The translations under genes were made by a program, and so were the position numbers. A stretch of DNA of 49,619 nt from an uncultured bacterium (GTDB lineage: Bacteria; Planctomycetota; Phycisphaerae; Phycisphaerales; UBA1924), in the NCBI GenBank assembly GCA_938003595.1, contig CALKYH010000117.1, positions 1-49,619 on the forward strand. Direction: 5' to 3'. Under the pieces are notes generated by a model, which ran no database searches, was not told where the DNA came from, and saw nothing but the letters and a program-made list of their open reading frames with translations. Of the stretch, positions 1-7,624 are shown piece after piece; the stretch's first letter is position 1, and each line of letters opens with the position of its first letter.

Positions 1-42
1 CTCTTAATCAGCGGGTCGAAGGTTCGAGTCCTTCGGGGGGCA
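1..42 (+). tRNA. tRNA-Lys (anticodon CTT), 3' part
   Basis: The window opens inside a tRNA. Bases 1-7 read as anticodon loop CTCTTAA, which gives anticodon CTT (Lys, codon AAG). The 3' strand of the anticodon stem, a five-base variable loop (GGGTC), a five-pair T stem (GAAGG with CCTTC) around TTCGAGT, the acceptor strand GGGGGGC and discriminator A follow. No CCA is encoded, so CCA must be added after transcription. A run of T follows directly and may end transcription. The 5' half lies outside the window, so the acceptor stem cannot be checked. Confidence 0.85.
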
Positions 43-123
43 TTTTTCTGCGCGGAGGGGGTGGGGGGAGTCTCGCGGCGTCGATCGAGAGGGTCGACGG
101 GCATTCCGGCGTCGGTCGTCCAG

Positions 124-129
124 TAGGAT
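124..129 (+). promoter_or_regulatory. -10-like hexamer TAGGAT, 7 nt before the kinase start
   Basis: TAGGAT fits TANNNT and sits 7 bases upstream of the GTG at 137, with no Shine-Dalgarno between. Transcription from it would begin at or very near the start codon, giving a leaderless mRNA. No good -35 is visible. This is one of eight similar cases in the window. Confidence 0.45.
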
Positions 130-136
130 CGGGGCT

Positions 137-2851
137 GTGACCACGCCGTCCAGCCAGATCGGACCGTACAAACTGGAGCGTGAGCTCGGGCGCGGCGGGA
201 TGGGCGTGGTGCACCTGGCCCGGGACGCCCGGCTCGATCGATTCGTGGCCATCAAGGCGCTGCCCGAGGCGTTCGCATCGAACGAGGAGCGCTTGGCCCG
301 CTTCGAGCGCGAGGCGCGCACGCTGGCGCAGCTGCATCATCCGAACATCGCGGGGATCTACGGCGTCGAGGAGCAGGACGGCCGGCGCTATCTGGCGCTG
401 GAGTATGTCGAGGGCGAGACGCTCGCCGAGCGGCTCGATCGCGGGCCGATCCCGGTCGAAGAGGCGCTGGAGATCGCGGCGCAGATCGCGGCGGGCGTGC
501 AGGCGGCGCACGATGCGGGCGTCATTCATCGCGACCTCAAGCCCGACAACATCAAGCTGACGCCGGCGGGCGAGGTGAAGATCCTCGACTTCGGCCTGGC
601 GCGCGCGGAGGGATCGTCGAGCTCCGGCGTGGCGCTGAGCGAGAGCCCGACCCTGACCTCGGCGACGCCGCGCTCGCCCACGATGCCCGGGGCGATCATG
701 GGCACGGCGGCGTACATGTCGCCCGAGCAGGCGCGGGGGCGACCGATCGACAAGCGGAGCGACATCTGGTCGTTCGGCGTCGTGCTGTTCGAGATGCTCA
801 CGGGCGCCAACCCGTTCGCGGGCGAGACGGCGAGCGACTCCATCGGGGCGACGCTGCACAAGGACATCGATCTGGGCCGGCTGCCCGCGGGCGTCGGGCC
901 CGCCGTTCGTCGGACCCTGGAGCGATGCCTGGCGCGCGATCGCGAGGCGCGCTGGCGCGACATCGGCGATGTGCGGCTGGAACTGCTCGCGGCCATGCGC
1001 GGCGCCGACGAGCCGGCGAGCCCCGCGGCGGCGCGCCGGAGGCCGACGCTCGCGGTCCTGACGGCCGCGGCGACGACGGCGCTGGCGGTCGGCGCGGCGG
1101 CGTGGCTGCTCCGGCCCGCGGCGCCGGCGCCGCTGGTGGCGGATCTGACTCTGCAGTTCAGCGCCGAGAAGACCCTCGCGAGCTGGTCGTTCCCGAAGAT
1201 CTCCGCGGATGGGAAGCGGACGATCGCCAAGGCGGGCGAGGGCTCCGGGTCCGTCGTGCTGGTGCGCGACATCGACGAGAGCGCGGCGCGCATCGTGCCG
1301 AGCACGGAGGGCGCGACGGAGCTGGGTCTGTCTCCGGACGGGCGCTGGGTGGTGTTCCTCCAGGATGGATCGATGCGGAAGGCGCCGATCGACGGCGGGC
1401 CCGCGATCACGATCTGCGAACCGGAGAGCGTGCGAGGGGTCGCCTGGACGAGCGACGACTGGATCATTTTCGGGCAGCGCGTCGGCCCGCTATTGAGGGT
1501 GAGCGCCGCGGGCGGCCAGCCGGAGCCGCTTTTCTCAGTGGAGGGGGAAGGTGACGATTACTCGGATCGTCACCCCGCGCTGCTGCCGGACGGCCGGGGC
1601 GTGTTGTTCGTTCGTGTGCAGGGCGACTTCGCGATGTGGGACGGGTCGTCGGCGTTGTGGGCGGCCAGGCTGGACGGCGGCGAGGCGCATCTGGTCGCGC
1701 GTGGGGCGTCGCACGGCCGGTATATCCCCGGGGGGCGGATCGCGATGCAGCGCGAGGACTCGCTCATGGTCGCCGCGTTCGATCTCGAGCGACTGGCGCT
1801 GACCGGTCAGGAATCGCCCGCGCTGCGCGGGGTTCGGTCGGCGAGCCCCAGCGCCCCGCCGCAGTTCGACATCAGCCTCAGCGGCACCTTGATCTATGAG
1901 CTGGAGACCGACTCGACGCTGGTCCAGCGTCGGCTGGAGCTGGTGTCGCTCGAGGGCGTGGCGCGGCCGTTCATTGCCCGGGAGGGCGCGTTCGAGTGGG
2001 CGGTTTTCTCCGACGATGGTCGATTCCTCGCGCTGGAGATCGAGACGGAAGCCGGCAACAGCCTCGCGACGCTGGACCTCGAGCGGGACCTGCTCCGGGC
2101 GATTCCGGGCGATCGGACCAGGAACTCAAGGCTCCCGGTGTGGAGCCCGGACGGCAGGAGGCTGCTGTTCGTCCGGCCCGAGGGCGGCGATCCCCGGCTC
2201 TTGCGTCATCTGGTTGCGGGCGTCGATGAGCCCGCGTTGGTGGAGGCGGACGACTCCTGGCTTCTGCCGTTGGACTGGTCGAGCGACGGCCAGCGCGTGC
2301 TGGTCACCAAGCTCGACGCGGACGGCGGCGCCGACCTTGGATTTCTGCGGTTCGACGCCGGTGGGGAGCTGCTCTCCGGCGCTCTCGAGCCGTTCATCGA
2401 ATGGGCCGGCGTGCAATCCTTCGGGTCGTTCTCGCCGGATGATCGGTGGGTCCTCGCCGCGACGAGCTCCAGGCGGCAGGGCAGGTCGCTGTTCGTGGTC
2501 TCGGCGGACGATCCCTCGAGGATGACGCAGGTCTCGGACCAGAACGCGACCTTCGGCCTCTGGTCGCCCGACGGCGGCACGATCTACTTCTGCGATCGAA
2601 GCGCCGAACCGGCCACGATCTACGCGGTGGACTGCAGCGTCAGCGAGCAGGGCGAGTTCATCGTCTCCAAGCCCCGTCGCCTGTTCGACCTGGAGGGCGT
2701 CGATGTGTCGCTGCATGACATCGCGACCGACGGCGCGGCGTTCCTGGTCTCGCGGCCGGTGGCGCCCGCCGGCCGTCCGGCGGAGAAGAACTCGGTGCAG
2801 ATCGTGTTGAACTGGGCCGAGCGGGTGGATCGATCGATGCGCGGTCGGTGA
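137..2851 (+). CDS. membrane Ser/Thr protein kinase with C-terminal TolB/WD40-like propeller
   Basis: A 904-residue Hanks-type (PknB family) kinase. The N-terminal kinase domain (about 9-285) has the Gly-rich loop GRGGMG (19-23), catalytic Lys40, HRDLKPDN (131-138), DFG (151-153) and SPEQ in place of APE (about 195). One hydrophobic segment (about 304-325) should anchor the protein in the cytoplasmic membrane. About 580 residues follow with repeated SPDGR/SPDD-type blades typical of TolB-like beta-propellers, predicted to lie on the far side and perhaps bind a ligand or protein. This architecture is common in planctomycetes and acidobacteria. The GTG start is chosen because the glycine loop follows at the usual distance and a -10-like hexamer sits just upstream. 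The substrate is unknown. It is convergent with the beta-helix gene. Confidence 0.9.
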   Translation: MTTPSSQIGPYKLERELGRGGMGVVHLARDARLDRFVAIKALPEAFASNEERLARFEREARTLAQLHHPNIAGIYGVEEQDGRRYLALEYVEGETLAERLDRGPIPVEEALEIAAQIAAGVQAAHDAGVIHRDLKPDNIKLTPAGEVKILDFGLARAEGSSSSGVALSESPTLTSATPRSPTMPGAIMGTAAYMSPEQARGRPIDKRSDIWSFGVVLFEMLTGANPFAGETASDSIGATLHKDIDLGRLPAGVGPAVRRTLERCLARDREARWRDIGDVRLELLAAMRGADEPASPAAARRRPTLAVLTAAATTALAVGAAAWLLRPAAPAPLVADLTLQFSAEKTLASWSFPKISADGKRTIAKAGEGSGSVVLVRDIDESAARIVPSTEGATELGLSPDGRWVVFLQDGSMRKAPIDGGPAITICEPESVRGVAWTSDDWIIFGQRVGPLLRVSAAGGQPEPLFSVEGEGDDYSDRHPALLPDGRGVLFVRVQGDFAMWDGSSALWAARLDGGEAHLVARGASHGRYIPGGRIAMQREDSLMVAAFDLERLALTGQESPALRGVRSASPSAPPQFDISLSGTLIYELETDSTLVQRRLELVSLEGVARPFIAREGAFEWAVFSDDGRFLALEIETEAGNSLATLDLERDLLRAIPGDRTRNSRLPVWSPDGRRLLFVRPEGGDPRLLRHLVAGVDEPALVEADDSWLLPLDWSSDGQRVLVTKLDADGGADLGFLRFDAGGELLSGALEPFIEWAGVQSFGSFSPDDRWVLAATSSRRQGRSLFVVSADDPSRMTQVSDQNATFGLWSPDGGTIYFCDRSAEPATIYAVDCSVSEQGEFIVSKPRRLFDLEGVDVSLHDIATDGAAFLVSRPVAPAGRPAEKNSVQIVLNWAERVDRSMRGR

Positions 2852-2859
2852 CGAGGCGG

Positions 2860-2882
2860 GTCGTCGCGGGGCACGCGGCGAC
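2860..2882. terminator. possible terminator hairpin between convergent genes
   Basis: An eight-pair stem with one G-T wobble (GTCGTCGC with GCGGCGAC) and a seven-base loop lies between the kinase stop and the beta-helix gene stop. There is no T-run on either side, so intrinsic termination is uncertain. Confidence 0.3.
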
Positions 2883-2920
2883 GGCGGCGCTGAAGGGCTC
2901 GCGCGTGCGATCGCGGCGGA

Positions 2921-4075
2921 TCAGTATGTGAAATTGGCGAGAGGGTCCGTGGTCGGCAGATTGCCCGCCGCGGCGTCGCCGTTGACGCCGAAGTTGGCGG
3001 CGCCCGTCATGTTGAGGATGGGTCCGAAGTGATTGTTCGGCGCGATGTTCCAGTTCACGCCGTTGGCGCCGCAGGTGTTGGCGATGATGAGCGAATCGGA
3101 GGATTCCACGAGGATGCCGGTGGCGTTGTTCGTGCAGTGATTCCGCTCGACGCGGGCGCGGGTCCCGGTGATGCGGACGCCGGCGCCGCCGGAGTTGGCG
3201 GCGCAGGTGTTGTTGGAGACCACGCCGCCGCCGGCGGCGATGATGCCGCTGCCCGCGAAGGTGCCGGTCACGGTGCAGCCCATCGCGGAGGATCGCGCCG
3301 AGAGCGAGACGCCGAACGGCTGATTGCTGCGCGCGACGCAGCCGGAGACCAGCGAGTCGGAGAGCACGGCGATGCCGCCGCCGAGGTTGGAGGTCGCGAC
3401 GCAGTTCAGCACGACCGAGCCCGCGGCGGCGAGGATGCCGACCGATCCGTTCGACGAGGCCTCGCAGGACTCGATGACCGCGTGGCCCAGGCTGCCGGTG
3501 AAGGAGCGGGCGCGGATGCCGTCGGCCCCATTGCCCCTGGCGATGCAGGCGCGGATGATCGCGTCGGTCCCGACCGAGATGCCTCGATTCCCGTTGGAGA
3601 TCGACTGCACATGCTCGACGATCGCGCCGGCCGCGAAGCCCGCGTTGGCCATGAGGTCCACGCCGCTGACTCCCCAGCCGATGACGACGCCGTCGCGGAT
3701 CGTGATGTTGTCCGCCAGCCCGTCGGAGGTGACGCCGCTGCCGGATCCGGGAACGCCCTGCAGCGTGAAGCCGTTGAGATCGAGCGTGACATGGTCCGCG
3801 AGGATGCGCACGCCGTCCTTGCCGGAGGCGCCGACGACATTCGCCGTGAGGTAGTACGAGCCCGGCTGCGTGATGATGAAGACGGCGTTCTCGTTCCCGG
3901 GCGTGGTCTCCGCCGACACGGGGGTGCGCGGCTCGACCTGCTGCAGCGTCTTCTGCGTCGGCGCGACGGGCCCGGGCGGCGGGGTCAGCGGCCCCGCAAC
4001 GGCGACGGCGGCGGTGATGGTGAGGGCGAGGGACGCGAAGCCGGCGCGGGCGCGAGGCGTGGCTGGAACAAACAC
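2921..4075 (-). CDS. secreted right-handed parallel beta-helix protein
   Basis: A 384-residue secreted protein. After a short basic start and a hydrophobic stretch (about 12-28) typical of a signal peptide, a Pro-rich linker leads into a parallel beta-helix (about 90-370). The helix shows as short repeats rich in V/I, N, G, S and A (for example ADHVTLDLNGFTLQG and GVVSNNTCAANSG), as in PbH1/NosD-like and pectate-lyase-like folds. Catalytic residues of a defined lyase family are not recognised, so the substrate is unknown. The start is placed at GTG 4075 because AGGAGGAGG (4081-4089) lies the right distance upstream and the signal peptide then begins cleanly. A TTG further out at 4102 would put the ribosome site inside the gene. 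It is divergent from the response regulator gene at 4318. Confidence 0.75.
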   Translation of the reverse strand: MFVPATPRARAGFASLALTITAAVAVAGPLTPPPGPVAPTQKTLQQVEPRTPVSAETTPGNENAVFIITQPGSYYLTANVVGASGKDGVRILADHVTLDLNGFTLQGVPGSGSGVTSDGLADNITIRDGVVIGWGVSGVDLMANAGFAAGAIVEHVQSISNGNRGISVGTDAIIRACIARGNGADGIRARSFTGSLGHAVIESCEASSNGSVGILAAAGSVVLNCVATSNLGGGIAVLSDSLVSGCVARSNQPFGVSLSARSSAMGCTVTGTFAGSGIIAAGGGVVSNNTCAANSGGAGVRITGTRARVERNHCTNNATGILVESSDSLIIANTCGANGVNWNIAPNNHFGPILNMTGAANFGVNGDAAAGNLPTTDPLANFTY

Positions 4076-4116
4076 GCGGGCCTCCTCCTCGTTGCGGGGC
4101 AACGACGCTGAGAGAC

Positions 4117-4145
4117 AAAGTACCGCCCGGGGGGCCAGGGCTCAA
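4117..4145 (-). promoter_or_regulatory. sigma70-type promoter for the beta-helix gene
   Basis: On the minus strand TTGAGC (4145-4140), a 17-base spacer and TACTTT (4122-4117) match the -35/-10 pattern. Transcription would start near 4110, leaving a leader of about 35 nt that contains the AGGAGGAGG ribosome site at 4081-4089. Confidence 0.55.
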
Positions 4146-4317
4146 GACTTTTTCACTGCGGACTGGCGTGGTTTGGCGCCTTCGGGGGCTGGGCCGAGGA
4201 CTACGCGTCGCCATTGCCGGGCTGGCGACGCCCCTGTACGCTGAGATCAACTACCGCATCGGGCGCCCTGAGGGTCTGCAGCCGCGAGCCGTAGGCGGGC
4301 CATACGGAGATGCCTCG

Positions 4318-4734
4318 ATGGTCGATGTCCTTCTGGTGGATGACGAGCCCGGCATGCTCGGCGCGTGGGAGCGACTCTTCGCGATCCAGCCTGATATGCG
4401 CCTGGCGGGCACGCTGCCGAGCGCGGACGGATTGATGGCCGCGGTCAAGGCGCTGCGCCCGGGGCTCGTGGTCATCGACCTGACGATGCCGGGTCTGGAC
4501 CCGTTCGAGGCGATCGCGCGGCTGCACACGGACCATCCGGATCTGCACATCGTGGTGTTCAGCGGCATGAACGACGACGCGACCATCCGTCGCGCGGTGG
4601 AGGCGGGCGCCCGCGGGTTCGTGGACAAGCTGGCGGACCCGTTGGAGATGCTCGGGGCGCTGCGTCGTGTGGCCGCAGGGGAGCGGGCGCTGCCGGAGTG
4701 GTTCGAGCCGTCGGCGGACCGGGGTCGCCGTTAA
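4318..4734 (+). CDS. single-domain response regulator (CheY-like receiver)
   Basis: A 138-residue receiver domain with no output domain. It has the acidic pair Asp8-Asp9, the phosphoacceptor Asp54 in VVIDLTMPG, Ser82 in VVFSG and Lys104 in FVDK, so it should be phosphorylatable. The ATG at 4318 is preferred because GGAG (4306-4309) lies eight bases upstream and the receiver fold begins right after it. Its best candidate partner is the histidine kinase at 5178-7526. The sequence most resembles NarL-class receivers without their HTH. It runs head-to-tail into the opposite-strand receiver at 4731-5156, and the two stop codons share the palindrome TTAA. Confidence 0.85.
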   Translation: MVDVLLVDDEPGMLGAWERLFAIQPDMRLAGTLPSADGLMAAVKALRPGLVVIDLTMPGLDPFEAIARLHTDHPDLHIVVFSGMNDDATIRRAVEAGARGFVDKLADPLEMLGALRRVAAGERALPEWFEPSADRGRR

Positions 4735-5156
4735 GCGTCCAGCAGCGCGCGGACCTCGGGCGAGAACTCCACGCGTCCATCGACGACGGACGCAAGGACT
4801 CGCAACAGCTCGTTCTCGCCGTCGTTCTTGGTGGCGAATCCCCAGGCGCCGATGTCGAGGGCGCGCTCGATGAGTTCCTCGCGGGCGTGGCCGCTGAACA
4901 CGACTAGGCGAGTCGCCGGTCGCACGCGGAGCAACTCGCTGGCGGCGTCCAGCGGGTCGCGGCCCGGCATGTCGAGGTCGAGCAGGACGATGGAGGGCTC
5001 TTCGCGCCGCACCGTCTCGATCAGGTCGTCCGCCCGCGGGATCCAGCCTTTCCAGACGAACAGGTCGTCCTGGCTCAGCTTCATCTTCAGAGCCTGCGCC
5101 ACCTCGGGATTGTCCTCCACGCAGAGCACACTGATCGGTCGTTCTGTCAGGGGCAT
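4731..5156 (-). CDS. single-domain response regulator next to the PAS histidine kinase
   Basis: A 141-residue stand-alone receiver. Acidic Glu14-Asp15, phosphoacceptor Asp60 in IVLLDLDMPG, Ser88 in VVFSG and Lys110 in FATK are all present. It lies 21 bases downstream of the histidine kinase stop on the same strand, so the two are probably co-transcribed and form a phosphorelay. It has no DNA-binding domain, so the output must pass to another protein. It resembles the convergent receiver at 4318-4734 in length, DMPG/TMPG block and FSG block, which suggests an old duplication. The two genes overlap by four bases at their 3' ends. Confidence 0.85.
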   Translation of the reverse strand: MPLTERPISVLCVEDNPEVAQALKMKLSQDDLFVWKGWIPRADDLIETVRREEPSIVLLDLDMPGRDPLDAASELLRVRPATRLVVFSGHAREELIERALDIGAWGFATKNDGENELLRVLASVVDGRVEFSPEVRALLDA

Positions 5157-5177
5157 CGCTGCTCGGTCCTCCGCCGG

Positions 5178-7526
5178 TCATCGGTCATGGATGATGTCGG
5201 CGCCCCGCGCAGGAACGGCGGGCGGGGCATGATCCTTGAAGATATCGCGCAGCGTCTCGCGGAGGGCGCCGAACTCGGGGCGCGGCCCGAGCGCGCGGAC
5301 AGGGCGCGAGAATCCGTGGGGCGCATCGGCGAACAGCGCCAGCGCGGCGCCCTCGGGCGCGCCGCAGAGTTTCTCCTGGTCGTCGGTCACGAAGAGCGCG
5401 GCGCCGGTCGCGCCCTCGGCGCGGTTGACGACGCGGACATCGAGCCCGTGCAGCTCGCGGGTGGTCAGCGAGCGGAGCCGGGAGTCGCGGACATCGACGA
5501 TCGCGAGCGGCTGATGGCCGGAGGCGCGGCGCGTCGGGATCGGGAACCGAAGTGTGAACCGGGCGCCCTCGCCGGGGCGGGATTGGGCCTCGACGCGGCC
5601 GCCGGCCTCGCGGACCAGCCCGTGCACGAGCGCGAGGCCCAGGCCCGTGGAGATGCCCCTGGTCTTCGTGGAGAAGTAGGGCTCCATGCAGCGCTCGAGG
5701 ACCTCCGGCGGCATGCCGGGCCCGTCGTCGGAGACGATCACCCGGACCTCGCCGGCTTCCTCACGAGATTCGATCACGATGCGGCCCGACGCCCGCTCCC
5801 GGAGGGCGTCGCCGGCGTTCTGCACGAGGTTGAAGACCACCTGCGTGAGCGCCGCGGCGGAGATGGGCGCCCGGCGGACGCTCTCATCCAGTCGCGCCTC
5901 GAGCGTGACGCCTCTGGGCGTGGCGCTCTTGAGGACGCCCTCGACATCGGTCCACCAGGCGCGCAGGTCGATGGTCTCGGCGGCGGCGGAGCGATGCGGA
6001 TCCAGGGCGAGCAGGCGCAGCCCGCTGGCGAGGCGCCGCAGGTACTCGGCGGAGGTGCGGATGGCTTCGACATCCTCGCGGGCCTGGTCGGGCAGGGGCT
6101 GGCTCGCCAGCGACTCGAGCCGCACGCGGATGGGCAGCAGCAGGTTGCCCATGTCGTGGCCGAGGCCGGCGGAAAGCGTGCCCATCATCGCCATGCGTTC
6201 GGACATGCGGAGGCGTTCGTAGGTCTCCTTCAGCTCGTGCGTGCGCTCCTGCACGCGCTCTTCGAGATCGGCGCGGTGGCGGTCGAGCTCCTCCTCGACG
6301 GCGCGTTGCTCGGTGATGTCGGTGTTGGTGCCGAACCACTGCACAACGCGCCCCTCGGCGTCGAGGATGGGCACTGCTCGGCTGAGGAACCAGCGGTACT
6401 GCCCGTCCTTGCCGCGGAGCGGGAAGATGTCCTCCCAGGCCTGACCGTCGCGGCAGGCGACCGTCCAGCGCTCGACGACGCGGTCGACATGGTCGGGGTG
6501 CTGCACGGCGCGCCAACCCCAGCCCTGCATCTGCTCGAAGGTGGTCCCCGTGTATTCGTACCAGCGCCGGTTGTACCAGTTCAGCGAGCCGTCGGCGTCG
6601 GCCATCCACGCGAACTGCGAGATGTTGTCCGCGAGCACGCGGAACCGCTGCTCGCTCTCGCGAAGCGCCTGCTCGGCGAGCGTGCGGTCGGTGATGTCAA
6701 CGCCGGTGGACTGCAGCTCCACGGGGCGGCCGTCCGCGTCGAAGCTCAGCGCCCGATTGGTCCACATGTACAGGCGCGTGCCCGCTGCCGTCTCGCAGTG
6801 GTTCTCGATGACCATCTCCGGTCTGTCGATCGTGATCCGCTCCAGATCGGCGCGGACGCGCTCACGGTCGGCGCCGGTCACGAACTCCCAGAGACTCCTG
6901 CCCTCCAGGTCCTCGCGGCGCATGCCCCTCGCGCGGGCGTAGGCCTCGTTGACGAAGAGGATCGTGCCGTCCATCCGGAAGCGGCAGACCAGCTCGGACT
7001 GGGTGTCGACGATCGCGCGGTAGCGTTCGTCGGCGGCGCGGCGCGTCTCGCGGACGGTCTGGGATTCGGTGATGTCGACGACGAGGTTCACGGCGCCGGT
7101 CACCCGGCCGGAGGCGTCGCGCACGAGCGTGGGGAACGGGAGCGCCGTGCGGCGGAGACCGTCGGCGCGCTCGACCACGAGCTCCTGACCCCGGACATCG
7201 CGGCCTTCCTTCAACGCGATCGCCAGGGGGCACTCGTCCTTGGGCATCGGCCGGCCGTCCGGGTGAAACAGGCGGCGGGAGCCGCACCACAGCTCGCCGA
7301 GCTCCGGCCGTCGGCCCCACATGGCGGCCGCGGCCTCGTTGTAGGAGGTGATGCGGCCCTGGGCGTCGGTGGTGTAGATGGCGGCCGGGAGCGCGTTCAG
7401 GACGCCGGCCGGATGCGAGGACAGCAGCGATCGCAGATCGGCCGCCATCGCGCCACGACCATCCGGAGCGCCCCGGTCGTCGCTGGGATCCTCGTGCGTG
7501 CGATGTGGTGCGGCGTGCTGGGTCAT
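5178..7526 (-). CDS. soluble multi-PAS sensor histidine kinase
   Basis: A 782-residue histidine kinase without obvious membrane segments, so probably a cytoplasmic sensor. It has three PAS/PAC units (about 40-155, 165-285 and 292-408). A coiled coil with an ERVQERTHEL stretch (about 408-445) links to a dimerisation domain with His457 in GLGHDMGNLLLP. The HATPase domain (about 555-665) has the N-box NLVQNAGDAL (Asn570), SDDGPGMP (599-606) and GLGLALV (628-634). The H-box is the HDMGN type seen in hybrid, non-classical kinases. About 110 extra residues follow the ATPase domain and resemble a receiver fold that has lost clear phosphorylation residues. The next gene downstream encodes a receiver. 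The ligand is unknown. Confidence 0.88.
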   Translation of the reverse strand: MTQHAAPHRTHEDPSDDRGAPDGRGAMAADLRSLLSSHPAGVLNALPAAIYTTDAQGRITSYNEAAAAMWGRRPELGELWCGSRRLFHPDGRPMPKDECPLAIALKEGRDVRGQELVVERADGLRRTALPFPTLVRDASGRVTGAVNLVVDITESQTVRETRRAADERYRAIVDTQSELVCRFRMDGTILFVNEAYARARGMRREDLEGRSLWEFVTGADRERVRADLERITIDRPEMVIENHCETAAGTRLYMWTNRALSFDADGRPVELQSTGVDITDRTLAEQALRESEQRFRVLADNISQFAWMADADGSLNWYNRRWYEYTGTTFEQMQGWGWRAVQHPDHVDRVVERWTVACRDGQAWEDIFPLRGKDGQYRWFLSRAVPILDAEGRVVQWFGTNTDITEQRAVEEELDRHRADLEERVQERTHELKETYERLRMSERMAMMGTLSAGLGHDMGNLLLPIRVRLESLASQPLPDQAREDVEAIRTSAEYLRRLASGLRLLALDPHRSAAAETIDLRAWWTDVEGVLKSATPRGVTLEARLDESVRRAPISAAALTQVVFNLVQNAGDALRERASGRIVIESREEAGEVRVIVSDDGPGMPPEVLERCMEPYFSTKTRGISTGLGLALVHGLVREAGGRVEAQSRPGEGARFTLRFPIPTRRASGHQPLAIVDVRDSRLRSLTTRELHGLDVRVVNRAEGATGAALFVTDDQEKLCGAPEGAALALFADAPHGFSRPVRALGPRPEFGALRETLRDIFKDHAPPAVPARGADIIHDR

Positions 7527-7624
7527 GGCTCGCGCCCGCGAGGGACTGCTGAGACTGTACCGGGGAATCCCTCCGGCATGACCCTAAAAAAAGCTTTAAT
7601 CAGCGCGCGGCGTCGGCGCGGCGC

